Origin: Zygnema cylindricum
Taxonomy: Eukaryota > Streptophyta > Zygnematophyceae > Zygnematales > Zygnemataceae
NCBI GenBank assembly: GCA_037447655.1
Contig: JBBHKE010000963.1
Location: 71,896 to 135,895 of the forward strand
Direction: 5' to 3'
Length of the DNA: 64,000 nucleotides
Made by a program: the position numbers and the translations under genes. Positions within the stretch are counted from its first letter, which is position 1. Every line of letters begins with the position of its first letter. The notes beneath the pieces are model-generated. The model did not search any database and was not told the origin of the DNA. It worked only from the letters and a program-made list of their open reading frames with translations. Shown here piece by piece: positions 22,551-36,340 of the stretch.

Positions 22551-25500
22551 TTAATCATTAAAACTCGCGTCAAGTACGCACGAAACTATCTTTTCAAAAC
22601 AACACCCATGTATTAAATTAATGACTTTCCTCTGTTGTTTTCCCCCAAAATTCAGTCCCGAACGAGAAAAACTTTAGTCGTATGGAAAAAATATCTTTTA
22701 CCACAATACAGTGAACGTCAATTCGATACTTTCAATGTACTCCATGTTTGTCGTTAATTGAACGCATTTTGGCGTTTTCCTCTTTTCGACCCCCAAGCAA
22801 AAGAATCCATGCCATCAAAAAACTTCATCATAAATCACCTCACCTAGAGAGGATGATTTCAGTTCAAGTATCATCCGAACAACGAATGAAAACGACCCAC
22901 GGAAGCGCCACACGAGGGGTCGCGAGAGAGTTCTCGCTATTTTTCTCTTTACCCGTCACACGCATGTACGGAAAAGACGAACATGTACGGAAAAAAATTG
23001 CAAAGGTCTTCGACATCCACTTTTATTCATGGGTCCTTTGCATGATTTTGCGCCATCGTCGCCCTCTCCCCTCTCCCTTTTACACTATCGCTTTAATCTC
23101 ACACTTTTTAGAATGAGACATAACAAAAATGATATGAAATGAAAAATATTTGTTTTTACTACCCTTACGTATATTTTGCTGGCAAATCGAGTGAGAAAGG
23201 TCGAAAAAACAAAATCGGGTAGCCATGGTGAAAAGTTCATGATTTTTTTACGTCGACATTGTCACAAGTGAGCATGGTCACAAAACCCTAAACATCTACA
23301 TTGTCACAAAATTACGAAAATTTAGGCGTCTACAATTGTCGCCATTTTTGTTGGTGTCACCAGTCGTCGGAAGTTTCGTAGTTGTCTTCAACCGTCACAA
23401 AGTTGTACCTACGTCTACAACCGTCACCTATCAAAGTTAGGATTTCATTTTCGCACATAGAGACGCTTTTCAAAGTAATATGGAGAATCATCACTACAGT
23501 CCAAAATACTTTATCAAAGTATCGATTACATGGGGACAAGGCCTAATGTCAACGATGTAATATGGAACACTGTCCTACTTAAAACAACAATCGATAAATA
23601 CCAATTTCCACAATTTTTCGCTACGCGATATTGCAAGTTTTAGCTGATTAGTTCTCATGTAAAGGCTAAAGGTATGTTAATTTTTTTGATTTTTTATTTA
23701 TTTTTCACACCTGCGAATTGTCTTTAACTTTTGTTTCAAACTTCTTTCAAATATATTTTAGGTCGTTGTACGGTTTTTTGTAGGTGATTTTAAGGAATTT
23801 TAGGGGTACAGGGTTTTCTAGGGTTTATAGGCACTAAGAGCACTTTCCCATGTGATAAAGTAAGGGTTTTTTTTGTCGTTTTCCTCAAAAACTTAGCGCG
23901 CAACGAGAAAATTTGCAGCCGTACCAAAAATAATAAAATTACCACAATACAATTTGCATCAGTTTAAAACTTTATATGTAATGCACTTTGTCGCCTAACG
24001 CGTTTTGACCGACTTTTGTGTTCCTCCACCTCATCTTCAAACTTCTACTCAAATCACCTGGCGGGGTAATTTTAACTTAAGTTTCATGATGTGAATGAAG
24101 AACGAGACGTTGTCGCACATGTCTGATGTTTTTGAAAAAAAAATACACGCGGAGTACCCAAAAAAAACTCACTGCATGTTACAGTCTGTGCATATTTTTT
24201 TTCCGTTAACTTTTTTCCGTACAAGGGTCGTGGAGGCGTCTTGACCAATGAACGCCATTTTGTAAAAAATTGAAGTCCGTGAAGTCGCCTCTATCTCTCT
24301 CCCTATCCCATTACCGCGTCTATCTCACAATTATTGCAATGAAAAATGACAATAATGGTATCAACTGAAATATCTCTAAACAATATTACTTCTTATTATC
24401 TTTGGGCGTATTTTCATGCAAAGTAGAGTGAAAAAGGACGAAAAACAAATCGGGAAACCATGGCAAAAAGTTTTGGAATTAGTGACGTCGAAGCGACGTC
24501 AAAACATCACAAACCCTAAACATCTACAATATCACAAGAAATTACAGTATTGTATTAAACCTTGCAACTTTTTGCGAGGTGTAGGCGTCTTGAAGGGGTC
24601 CACGTTTTCTCCGCGCGACAGTATGTTTAGGGCTTTTTTTATCTGTTTTTGTTTTTTCAATGTTAAAAAAACAAGCACACCCCTAATTCACGTACCCGAC
24701 CCAGCGAGGTGCCCAAGGTCTCGCAAGGTGCTCAAGGTCTCACAAATGAATGGAGACATGTTCCGAACTCATGTAGTAAATAACTATCGCTATTTTGTAA
24801 ACGTCATAAATTGTCGCAAGTTTTGAAGTCGTCTACAACCGTCACAAATTACACCCACGTATACATCCATCACAATTTAAAGTAACAATTTCATTACGTT
24901 ACAACGGAACGTTTTGAAAGTGGTACGTAAAATCTTTGCTAAAAAACAAAGTAACAAGACTAAGTTTCGGTTACATAAAAAAGTGCCCTATTAAGGATAT
25001 TTCAGGATTTTTGTCGTGTTATACGGTTATACCTTTCAATTGTAAACTTTTTAAACTCAAATTTTGTAAAGTTTCCATTATTTTTTAAGTGAAAGAAGTT
25101 TTGACTTTCTGTCTCATTCGAAAAAGCGGTAAGGAGTTCTTAAAACTTAGGGTATTTTCGCATGTGCTAAAGTTACAGTCATTTTCTATCGTTTTCCTCC
25201 ATAACTTAGACAAAAACGAGAGTCGTAAAAAAAAATGAAATTATCACCGTACAAGTTGTGTTACCGTGAAACTTTATGTGCACTGTACTTTGTCGTCTAG
25301 CGCGATGCAGTTTGTCGTCTAGCGCGATTCGACCCACTTTCGCGTCCTTCCAGCTCATCTTCAAACTTTATATAAAATCACCTCACGAGGTGATTCTAAA
25401 TAAAGTTCTATGAGGTGAGCGAATAGACAGATGTGTTGCACGTTTCGGAAGTTTTTGACAATTTTTGTGCGCGAAGTACAAAAAAAAATCCAGTGCACGT

Positions 25501-25640
25501 TTCCAGCATGTGCGTGACTTTTTTTCCGTGCACTTTTTTCCGTATAGGGACCGTGGAGGGGGAGCCTGTTCGTGATTTGTTTCAGTGCACTGTTTTGCAA
25601 TTCTGTGTCCTCCATTGGACTACAGAAAATAGGAAGCCTC
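22550..25640 (+). repeat. Degenerate tandem repeat, unit ~1.25-1.3 kb
   Basis: About 2.5 diverged head-to-tail units start near 22,610, 23,860 and 25,160. Shared landmarks in order are GTCGTTTTCCTC..., a CTTCAAACTT...AAATCACCT block, TTTTTTCCGTACA near the middle, AAATCGGG...CCATGG, and CACAAACCCTAAACATCTAC. No protein reading frame is conserved between units, so this is a decayed satellite-like or transposon-derived array. Confidence 0.7.
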
Positions 25641-26445
25641 TTGATAGTATTTAACTAACCCACTTTAAGCCACGACCACTTCTGCCCAAGAAGGCAACTG
25701 ACAATTTGATTGCACCCCTGTGTAGCCTGGACTCCCGTGAGTCCGTAGCAAAAAAAATCACTGAAAACGGCCAACCAGGCGATAAGTTATGAGCCGGCAA
25801 AAATGCCAATTTATACAAAGCTCTCTTAGAGAGAGGTGTCTGTCTACCAAATATTTCCTAAGTCCTAAATCCCTCTCACAACTCCACTTACTTTCTTTCT
25901 GTAAAATCAAGGCACAACATGTTGCAAAACTGCCCTCAAGCTAACAAAAAAAAAGAAAAACTTTCGAGAAAAAATCATTTCACAATTAATCATCAGCAAA
26001 AGTGCCGTTGGCTGATTTAAGACAGCCTTCACCGCTTCAAAAATAAGTTTAAGGACCTAAAGACTACCAAAGCTGATACTCTGAAACGATGCCTTCTTGT
26101 TTCTCCTCTGCAACTGTTGAATACAATTCGCGGTCAAATAATGTCCAGCAAAGGTGCTGACAGATCTTCTAGCAATACAAACTTCTTAAAAGCTGGATAC
26201 ATTGACCATTAAACTTTACCAAAACTTCAATCTGTACACACAAAACTTAAAGAAAAGTTCCAAAAATACGGAGTTGTAATCATAAGCAAAGAGTAAACAT
26301 GGTCACGCAAATCTCCTATACAACACTCAAAAATGAACTCTAAACAGATATCCTATCCATTTTCCAATCTTACCTCCTATCACCATAGAAACCACTGGTC
26401 AAAGATTACATCATATCCTCAACATGTATAAATGCCAGTAACAAT

Positions 26446-29400
26446 TTAATTGTCTCCTACTGAGAGAAGGACCTTTGAGCCGGCATTATCACCAGCTTTC
26501 TCCTCCTCCATGCTTGCTTTGCGAGCTCGTAACCTGCAAAATTCATGGCTCCCAGCGGTGCGATCCAGAAAAACCGAGGCAAGGCTCCTTTATAAAGGGC
26601 CAGTACTCCCTCACTCGCCACAATTGCTATTCCTGTTGCTCACTATCCCGAGGGTCCCCCCGGGGGAGGCGACCATCATTCGAGTTTTGATAACATCAAA
26701 AGGTGTGGTGCAAACAGCAGCTAAGCCACCGGAGACTCCTCCAACCACAAGTGTTTCCCATGGGCAAGTTCTCTCTGCAGAGAGTGGCGAACCACCTGAA
26801 AAAAGACTCCAGAGAAATACATTTATTTAACGGAGATAAAAGAAATTACATAGCAGAAGCAACACATAATTGGACTGCAAGATCCGAGATCCTGCAATCC
26901 CTGACACTCATTCAGAAGAAAATAAATTCCCTCACAACACTTGATTCGAGATCCCCCGATTCTTAAACACTTAGCCGAGAGTATTTTCAGAAAAGAAATT
27001 CCTTCATGACACTTGATTGGAAGATCCGATAATTCTTAACACAGATTTGAAAGTACCAAAGAACAGAAATTCCTTCACGCCTCAGCAATGTCCAGCTACT
27101 GAGAGGCAAGCAGTCAGTTCAAAAACAACCTTGATGTGCCCAAGAACACCTTCGACAACCTTTGATCTTCTGTTACATACACACAAGGGAAAGGGCGAGG
27201 GAGAGGGAGAGTGAGAGGGAAAGCGAGGTGTCTGAGAGGGACAGAGGGAGAGGGAAAGAGAGGAAGTAGAGGGAGAGGGAGGGAGAGAGGAGAGAAAATG
27301 GAGAGGGACCTGGAGATTTTGGAGGCCTATCCAGTCAAGAACCAAAAAAATTAGGTCATCAAGCTTCCTAAACTTCACATTGTCATTCTGCTGGAAAATC
27401 CTCCTAAACATTTTTCCCCATATTTAAAATGTCAGCTACAAAATTAAAAACACCTGTGTGGTTTTTGGTCGGCAACTTAATGTCAAGACTAATCATTTGC
27501 CTACAGCCTTCAAATTCTGGCTTATAAATCGAAATTAACCCAAAAAAACTGCTTCTTATTTCCAATCATTCTTGAGATTCTTACCTTCTTAGCCTCTTGA
27601 TAAATGAGAAGCCCTGCAACATAGAAAGGGACTTCTCTGCAAAGCGTCGCCGTTGTCCCTCGAAAGAACCCCGTTGGTCCCTCCTGTCTGAGAGTTCCCT
27701 GTACAGCCTCCACAACATTGGGATACATTCCCGCCTGAAGCCGTTGCTTGAGGACTTCGCAGGGAATTCGAAGCCCTGTGCCAAGGACAGTGCTGCACAG
27801 TGAAGCCATCGGTTGGACCTATCCACACGCAGAAATGAACACCGTACATCATAATTCTGATTAAGAAATATGTAACGTAGGGTTTATTTCAGTGTTATTG
27901 AATTTACGTAGGAGCGACATGGACAATTTCAACGCTTACCAAATTAGCATTATATTTGACATTCAGGGGCCAAACAAATTTGGCAGCGACTTTGTGCACT
28001 GTGTTATAAGATTTCATGAGTTTTTTGGTTTAGAAGGTGAGAAAGTCTGGTTTCACTGGTTAGAATGTGTGTTTATCATCTATGCAGACTGTTGATAATA
28101 CACAAGTACTATAGAGAGTTCACAGGGGGTTCACAACACAAGTTCTATAGAGAGCTGTCAAGCAACTGGCTATGGAGAGGAAGAGCCTTGAATGTTTGGA
28201 GCTGGTCTCGCATTGAGGCATTTTTTAAACATGACTATTGATGCTTCAAGTAGCTCGGTAAACAAACAAATAAATAAAATACCATTCTACAAGTCTACAA
28301 TTCTTTTCAAGTTTTGAATTAAGGAAGCACAAAGAATACAGCAGGACAAGCTAAAGGAGAGCAATGCTTTATGCACAGCACAGAAAAGGACAAAAATGCT
28401 TCGACAGCCAGCAGGTTTCCAATAAAATATCTCAAACTCCATATCTAAGTGGCGTCTAGGACATGTTATGGACATCATTAGTGAAAGAGAAGGCCATGCT
28501 ACGGGACAAGAATTGTTCTCTGATAAAAGATCAGAAGAGTCCTTTTCATTCCCAGAAACCCAAGTTCCTTCAAGACAACCACAGGAGATCCATAGCTTTG
28601 AGCTCTTTAAGCTGGATATCTCAATTTTCCAATCAATAGCTTCCGAACAAGTGCAAGGTACCACCATGTAAGGAACAAAAGAATGCGCTCTTCAAAAAGC
28701 TTTGGGAGAGCTGCACCTGAAAGTCTGTCAGCTCCGGGGACTAAGTGTTGGAGGAATAGTTTTGTAGCTTCAAACACACCTGTTCTTAAGCCATGACTGC
28801 AACAACACAACAGCTTAATTCTTGTAAGACAGAATGCGTTGGTAAAGGGAAGGGAGCGAGAGAGGAAAGGTGAGGGAGAAGGAGAGGAAAGCTGAGGTAC
28901 AAGGACAGGGAAGGTAGGAGAAAGGGAGAGGGAAAGAAAGGGAGGAGAGGGAAAGTAAGGGAGCAGAGGGAAATTGAGCAAGGGGGAATGCTGGTACTCT
29001 ATAAAACTACAGACGTCAGTCACATTCTGTGGGCATGTTCTATCCAGGATGCTCCTCTCACGATTATAGTTAATGATTTAATCAACAGCCATAAGTCTTT
29101 GTTTGGTAAGAAGCATATCCCATTTAGGCATCTAAAATAGAATCAGTGTGCAAGAGGGAGTCGTTCAACGTAAACATTACTGGGCCAATACCATGTGCTG
29201 GGCTTCCTACACTTCTTACCTTGCAAATTGCCCAATAATGGCTGGCACCGATCCTCTATAAAGACCCTCAAGTCAATCTTGGGAAGGCCCCGGATCACCT
29301 CTCCTAATGAAACTGGCGAGGCTTGAACTCTTGTCTGTTTCCGCCCAATGCCCAACAACAGTGAGACAAATACAATGGAAATCCTGGTAATCAGGACAGA

Positions 29401-32400
29401 GAAGACTTCCAATAAAAGCCGTAAAAGCTGGGATTCTTTGCCGAGTTCCTCCCTTGAATAGTATGTACAAAGTATGTGCAGAATCAGATTAACTACGAAA
29501 AACCTCGTAGTACAACCCGGTTTATCCGATTTAACGAAAAATGTCTACAGTGGAGCAACAAAACCAAGTCTAGTGAAAGCTTGTCGGAAAACGACAAAGC
29601 AAAAAGAAGGTCAGCTGGTTCGGATGATGTACGCCGCACTTCTAGATGTGTAACTGTCAAGTGTTACAATGGATTGCAAACAAACAAATATAGAAATTGT
29701 GGTCACCAACTTGTTAATTTCCCCACACCTAAGGAATACATGCCTTCGTCCATTTCTAATTTTCAGCTTTTCAATGAGCTGAATTTTCCATTTATCCATG
29801 AATCCCAATTCCTATTTTCACTTTTGTAAGACCTAATGTTGCGTACCGGCATCAGTCATAAACCAACTGCTGACCAACTAAATAGCCTTTTACAATCGCA
29901 TTTTTCGTTACTTTGGTTTATAACAGGAAGACATGAACTTGTCATAAAACATTACTTGGTCATGAAAACCTCGTTCGTTTAAAAAGCAAAACAAAAAACA
30001 CACCATGAAGGAAAGCCAGGGTTGTAAAAGGCCGCTTCCCCCTCCTCCCCACTTCCCTTTCGCTTTTTCTTCCCACCCAATTATTCCTCTCGTTCACCCA
30101 TTCTCTCCATGCATTCTCTCCCTCTCCCATAATGAGAGAATTTATGGACGTCAATGGTCTGGGGCTGTACCTTCAGTGTGTCAAGGGGGATGCATAATAC
30201 ATGTTGACAGTCCTGAGGCTAGTCCTCCTGCCAAAGCAGATTTTAAAACACTTCCTGCCGGAGCAGCAACAGGAGGAGCCATAGGAACGACTGTGGCCGC
30301 TTCAAACCACACCATGCTGTTCAATAGATCATAAAACAACAAAAAAACAGCATGACAGTTGTCATAAACATGACAAAATAACAGCACGATAGTCGTCATA
30401 AACCAGAAAGGAACAGCAAGAGAGTCTTTCAGCCAAAGGCAGGGCTTGCCTGCGACGGAACTTTCTGACAAAGAATTGAGCCACAAATCATGTGATCAAA
30501 AGAAAAAAATGTTAAGCAAAGCATGGTTAGTTGCATACCTAGGATCTCTGTCCAGGCGTTCCGGAGGTAGAAGCAGCAAAAAATTTCGGAATTGCCCATA
30601 GGCAACTTGACCTCTCTCCATGTCTACATTCAAATACTGCAACATGGCTCTGGCGTTATCCTCTGTGGCCGGTAAACCTGCTCTTTTTAGGGACGCCAAT
30701 ACCTGTCACCAGGGCAAGTGGTATTGCTTCACCCAAAAGAATCAAACTCTGGTCGACTCCTGGAAAAGCCATTTTCATCCTCTGAAGAAGGTGCATAACT
30801 TGTGGCAGATGTGCTCGTGGTCTCTATTATTCTGGAATGTATATAAGATATGCAAGGAATGAAATTAACGTTTCTATTTATACTTAAGTTTGTTTATTCT
30901 CTTTAATTTTTTATGTGTATCTCGTTTTTTTTTTTTCTTTATCGGTATTGAAGAGGCAAAAAGTAGGAGGAACATGTGCCAGCAGTAAGAAAATCAAACT
31001 CAGGAATCATAGTAAACAAAGCCTGGAAGCAAAAACAAGCAAGCAAGTTCCCATCGTTTTCCCACATTAACAAAACAAGCAATCTAAAACTGCATTGCAC
31101 CTGGCTCTTCTGAAGAGTGCCCGACGCACTAAGGTTGAGAGAATTGAATGCTCGTAGCATTGTTGCCTCCTTTTGCTCCATCAGCACCTGGAACTCCTCC
31201 CAACCAAAGGACTGCAAGAACCAATTACGGCGTGTACGTCTCAATAACGCGCGTGCATATCTGACTGGAAGCCTACGCTTCTTCATGGCAATCTCAAGAT
31301 CTTCAAGACGCACTTGCCCGTCTCCATCAGCATCTAGTTCTTCGAATAATTTTCTGCCTGCAACTCCCAAAAACCAAAAAACATCAAACACAAGGATGTA
31401 CTAGACTCTGATGATTGTTTAACAATCCTACATATGCACAGGACTTCCAGATCATTGGTTGCTCCAGCTTTCAAACTTTTGGCTTGCTCTATCATTGTAA
31501 ACATGGACTACGAAACAAAGGACACGGGTCTTTATTAGCAGATTAATGGAAGAATTGTCTTTGTCCGTAGAACCCTATACCCCATTCAACCTAGAAAGAA
31601 AAAAAGGAGAAAAGTCAGACAAAAGAATTCCCAGGAAATCCCTTACAACCGCATTTGTCTCAATTGTAAATAATTGAGTAATCCATCTTTAAAGGAAAAA
31701 ACGGCAGAAACGGGCCCTACATTAAGGCTTATCCAAATAACAGGAGCGATTTTTCTGAGACGAACTACCACAAGCATAAACTTTTTCACGAGTCTTCCAA
31801 GATATATAGCCCATAAAACAGAAAACAGATCTTCTGGAACTGAGCTCACAAATTCCGGCTTAAAAGACTAAGTCAGGGTGATGAAGAAAAATCAACGACG
31901 TCTACAAACAGCTGCCAGATACATTACATTGCTACAAATGCAAAGGGCCTTAAATTAACCACTGCGACATCTTCATGAACACAATGAACATTCCCACACT
32001 TCTCCAGTATTAGACTTGCCTACACTTCTCCAGTATTGGACTTGCCTAATTAGCATCCATTCGAGAACGTCCAGGACAAAAAATGATGTAGTCAAATATA
32101 TTTTTGGCCGGTTCTCTTGTTTGCACCTTCAGCTGCGTGTTTGGACCATGGCAGGCTGTGTTCAGAGAGTGCATTGCTTCTCAACAATAGCGACAATGGT
32201 AGGACATATGTTTAAAATATTTCTGGCTTATGCTAGCAGAGAATAACAGTAGCAAGGCAATACAAAATTTATGTATGACCAACTTTCCGCTGCCAAAATC
32301 TGGTTCGATAAAATGAATGCCAGGAATAATATGCCCCGTAATGTGCTTGCTTGGTAGAGTCAGCGAAAGCTATTCAGCCATTGCAAAAGGAATAACACAA

Positions 32401-33601
32401 ACCTTCAAATTCTGTGTAACGAAAAAAACTCCTGAACAGATGAAAGTTTTTGCTTGTCTGGAAAATCCTGAGGAGATCGTCCCCAATGAACTACCTTCTC
32501 CACAATTTCACCGAAAGAAGAATTTGGGAAAGATGACCGCAAATACTCCATCTGTGGCCGCAATTTTTCTATCTCTGGCACGACCGGCAGCTTAAAACCT
32601 TTCAGCAAAGCCTTTGACCTTTTCCCTGAGAGTCAACATGAGGCAGCTTTTGAGGAGGTATCACGTCCCCTTGGACCGTTGTTGTAGGTCTTTTGCTTTC
32701 TCCTACACTTTCTGGTTTCACCATCGCAGCTTCCTCCACATCGCTCCGACCATTGGGAAGCACTATAGCTTCCCGAAAATCTCCTGTCAATCTTGCGAAG
32801 GGGCTTGAATGGAGAAAGTACCTTCCATTGCGGATGCTTTGGGATTTACGGTTCAAGTCGGAGTCAGGATCCTCCTGTGCAGGAACATGCCTATTTTGTG
32901 AAATGCTGATTATATTTCCATGGCTTCTTGAATCCACTGAGCATCCTTCGTCTCTGAATTCCCTAAAAGATTTTGTAGTAAAACCTCTGACAACGAACCA
33001 GCACAGGATGGTAAGCATTTATTTCTATCCACAAACTCTCGATTTCCTTTCCTATCTATGGCTTCCGAATCCGCCAGTGACGATGGTAACAGTTCCAGCA
33101 ATAAATAGTCGACCAGCTTTGGCCATACATGGCTGGAAGGAGGATTCAGAGCCTTTCTTCCTTGAGAATCTGGTTGACAATGTGGACAGTGATCTTTAGA
33201 CCTTTCTCTTTCTTCAATTTGCTTGTACATGAAATTGGCAAATCTATCCACTTTTTGCAGTCTATTCTATCTATAGGAACAGGAAGGCATATATAGCCAT
33301 ACGACGGTCTGTGAACTGAAATACGACTAGCGTTATTTTTGTTGCCTTCCTTATTATTGTGAAGCTTAAAGCTCGGTGGGGACAGACTGGAGTTTGCCTG
33401 CGATCCTTTGTCACATATTTCCTGCATTGCTTTGCCATTAGGTGAATCTTGTCCCTTGAGAGCCTCAACTTCCAGCTCTTGATTGGTAAGGTTTTTATCT
33501 GTCACATGACTTCTGGTACTTAAGCGCTGCAAACCTATTGACCAACAAAAAGAGACATTGGCACCGCTTCCACAAGAACCTTTTGATCTTTTGATCCCCA
33601 T
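26446..33601 (-). pseudogene. SAMTL: SAMTL-like carrier, frameshifted second copy
   Basis: All eight exons of the intact gene are present in order, but reading frames are broken by single-base indels relative to copy 1. Exon 1 has four (near 33,210 minus T; 32,985 minus C; 32,610 minus G; 32,425 plus A). Exon 4 has one (plus G at about 30,185, turning HPLDTLK into HPP-stop), exon 5 one (minus C near 29,275) and exon 6 one (plus G near 28,738). The last exon has several (near 26,515, 26,635-26,645, 26,660 and 26,763). Exons 2, 3 and 7 remain open. Substitutions are few. It is either a young pseudogene or a copy whose assembled consensus keeps homopolymer errors. Confidence 0.82.
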
Positions 33602-34550
33602 TCTGAAACTATTACTTTCTACGCAGTTCCATAGAACTGCTAGACAATGGATCAAATATTCAGTTTCATATGGACGGTGTGAATGCCAGGCGAAAGTATG
33701 CAAGAGATGGAAGCCATAACTTAGGAACTACAGTAGTGTTTTGAGGGAAGATATTCCCTTGGTGACAACACGTGGCGTGAAGAAGATAGCGGACGGGAAA
33801 GATGTTCTTGTCACGTCACGCCACGTCGGGAGAAGGCCTTGCCAGCGTGGCGAAAAAAGAGTATATTCGAGAGCCAATGGAAAGGTGGAGGACAGGGGGG
33901 AAGGACCACGCTGGGAAAGCGCAGCAACCTTACCCCTTGTGCTGTTAACCGAAGCAAATTCCAGAGAGAAAAGGGGTTGAAGAAAACAGCGCAACAACGA
34001 GTGGTCGAGGAAACGTTGTCGTCACCGAGTTCGAGGAAAGATAAAAAAAAACCATAGTTGTTCACGGCGTTTAGTGCGAACGATTTAATCGGAACGAACT
34101 ATACGTAAACAAACGCGTTGAACCTTTTGAAAAAATCGTAAAAATCGTTAATGAATTTTCTTCCGTACAGTTTCGTACATGTAAAAAATAATGAGTTTTA
34201 CATATACCGTAGTTTTGTAAGTTTCCCGTTAAATGAGGAATAATAAATTTTGGGAATTGCTAATCGCAGAGACGATTTTTGCTGCGCGCAGATACAGTAC
34301 AGTAGTTGTCAGAAATTGAACATTTGAAGTACAATTTCGTACAGGCTACGTACCTTTAATTTCAGATCTGACGGTCAATCCGTCGAACAACTTTGACTGG
34401 CGGATTATTGTACCGGCGGTTAAAAAAGTGTCGCGCTTGCAAACGTCGACCGTCATAAAAAAAAAAAAAACTCACACAGCCGGCGCAGTTTTACTGTAAC
34501 CAAACTGCGGCAGCCACATGTAAATAAGATGGCTGCGCGCAGGTACAGTA

Positions 34551-34769
34551 CACCGCCAATCGCAATTACTGTAGCGTTGTGTACGCTAATCCCGTCCCGC
34601 TTTTTTATTTATTTATTCTCAAATAGAGTTATCCACACTATTTAAAAATACCTAATTCCTAATTAGAGTAATCGATTTCTTCGAAAAGTTCCAAATTCCA
34701 ATTAGCGTAAACCACGCTAATTATTCGTATACGCTAAAGAAACTTCTACGCTAATAGCGATTGGCGGTG
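34551..34769. mobile_element. CACCG-family element C1 (219 bp)
   Basis: CACCGCCAATCGCAATTA at the left and TAATAGCGATTGGCGGTG at the right, each flanked by TA. No ORF. It lies inside the foldback of CATAG-B. Confidence 0.8.
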
Positions 34770-35257
34770 TAGTTTATCACTTCACGTTAGCCGCAAAAAT
34801 GAAATCAACTCGTCGTCACGTCCACCGCCGTGGACGTGACGACGTGTCATTTTAGTTTCATCGATATTTATACGCGGGTAGTCGGGTACGCATTTTTATT
34901 TTGTACAAAGCTTATTTGGTTTCGTGCGAGTTTACACATGTTGTACGTCGTCCTTTAATATGTGTCCAAGTTCAATGTAACGGTTCGCGAGTTGATTTCA
35001 TTTTTGCAGTAAACTATCTGCGCGCATCCATTTTATTTATATGTGGCTGCCGCAGTTTGGTTACAGTAAACCTGCGCCGGCCGTGTTAAATTTTATTTTT
35101 TTATGACGGTCGACGTTTGCAAGCGCGACACTTTTTTTAACCGTCGGTACAATATTCCGCCAGTCAAAGTTGTTCGACGGATTGACCGTCAGATCTGAAA
35201 TCAAAGGTACGTAGCCTATACAAAACTGTACTTCAAATGTACAATTTCTGACAACTA

Positions 35258-35472
35258 CGTGCATCGTTATTAGTGTCAAGGTTTAAATAGTGTAAAAAAA
35301 AATTAGTGTTAACAATTCTAATTTAGTGCGAGAAACGTGGCAGATTATGGTCCACTTCCTTAAATAGCGTTGCTTATTTAATTTTGAAAATCATGTACAC
35401 TATTTTTGGAAAACAATCAAAATTTTAAGAACCCAAATTAGAGTCGTTGACACTAATAACGATGCGCGGTTG
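35258..35472. mobile_element. CACCG-family element C2, GCGCATCG subtype
   Basis: Left GTGCATCGTTATTAGTGTCA and right TGACACTAATAACGATGCGC match the ends of C11 (45,617-46,154). The outermost CACCGC bases are partly lost. Confidence 0.6.
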
Positions 35473-36119
35473 TACCTGCGCGCAGCAAAAATAGTCTCTG
35501 CGATTAACAATTCCCTAAATTTTATGTGTTTAAATTTGTACGACACTCCATGTATATTTTCAACCGAGATAACGAACAGCTTCTGAGTACGTTACAGGTA
35601 AATTGCGTAGACCCAGGTTCGAATGTAGTTTGACGCCACGTTTTTGTCAAAGTTCGTTTGTGCGATAGGCAGCCATGGCCACCTTCTCTCTCTATCTCTA
35701 AAACAGCATACGCTTGCATATGTGTGAAATCATAAATAGTGTGAAATCCAACGTTTATTTTTGAAAATGTCCGTACATTTTCAAAAAAGTAACGTACTTG
35801 TTCCGTGTATTTTCTGTTCAGTTTAATGGACAGAAAATACCAATAACTGCGACGCGTGTTTTCGTTAAATTCCGTACATTACCGTAAAAAACCGTACAAT
35901 TTACGGTAGACTCTGTACCTTTTTACATAGATTCTCCGGTGCAGTTTACCAGACAGAAAGTACATCGCGTTTTTTTCCGATTTATTCAAAAGTCACGAAT
36001 AATACGTTTTAATCGGAAAAAAAGGAAAAAAACGCGCGATTTGAACAACTATGAAAAATACATATGTTTGAACCAGAGATCAAAATGTTTTAGTGCGCCT
36101 GTAATATATGGAAAAGGTA

Positions 36120-36340
36120 CACCGCCAATCGCTATTAGCGTTGTTGTACGCTAATCCCGTCCCGCTTTTTTTTTCTTTTATTCTCAAATAGAATTATCCA
36201 CACTATTTAAAAAAAAACACCCTAATTCCTAATTAGAGTAATCGATTTCTTCAAAAATTTCCAAATTCCCAATTAGCCTAAACCACGCTAATTATTCGTA
36301 TACGCTAAAGAACCTTCTACGCTAATAGCGATTGGCGGTG
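36120..36340. mobile_element. CACCG-family element C3 (221 bp), with empty site
   Basis: Ends CACCGCCAATCGCTATTAG and its inverse. The paralogous copy-1 sequence (~19,000) reads GGAAAAGGTACTAGAATGG where this copy has the element between GGTA and TACTAG. This shows insertion at a TA (or GTAC) with duplication of that site. Confidence 0.88.

Larger units (their letters stand above)
34246..35522. repeat. Large nested foldback inside CATAG-B
   Basis: The outer arms (AATTGCTAATCGCAGAGAC... and its inverse near 35,490-35,515) enclose an inner foldback at 34,303-35,257 whose ends are TAGTTGTCAGAAATTG and its inverse. Arms of >200 bp include GACGGTCAATCCGTCGAAC and its inverse near 35,165-35,195. 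Between the arms sit a CACCG-family element and a short 15-bp-arm palindrome (CGTCGTCACGTCCAC) near 34,815-34,848. Confidence 0.75.
34053..36053. mobile_element. hAT-like element CATAG-B with nested insertions
   Basis: Ends CATAGTTGTTCA and TGAACAACTATG, flanked by AAAAAAAC and AAAAATAC (8 bp, one mismatch). The matching place in copy 1 (18,470-18,483) is an uninterrupted A-run followed by CATATG, so this inserted only in copy 2. The body matches 50,478-50,959 at both ends but is expanded to 2 kb by a foldback (34,303-35,257) and CACCG-family elements. Confidence 0.85.

Noticed and set aside
35600-35645. GGTTCGAAT resembling a tRNA T-arm
   Set aside because: No acceptor stem, D-arm or anticodon arm could be folded around it.
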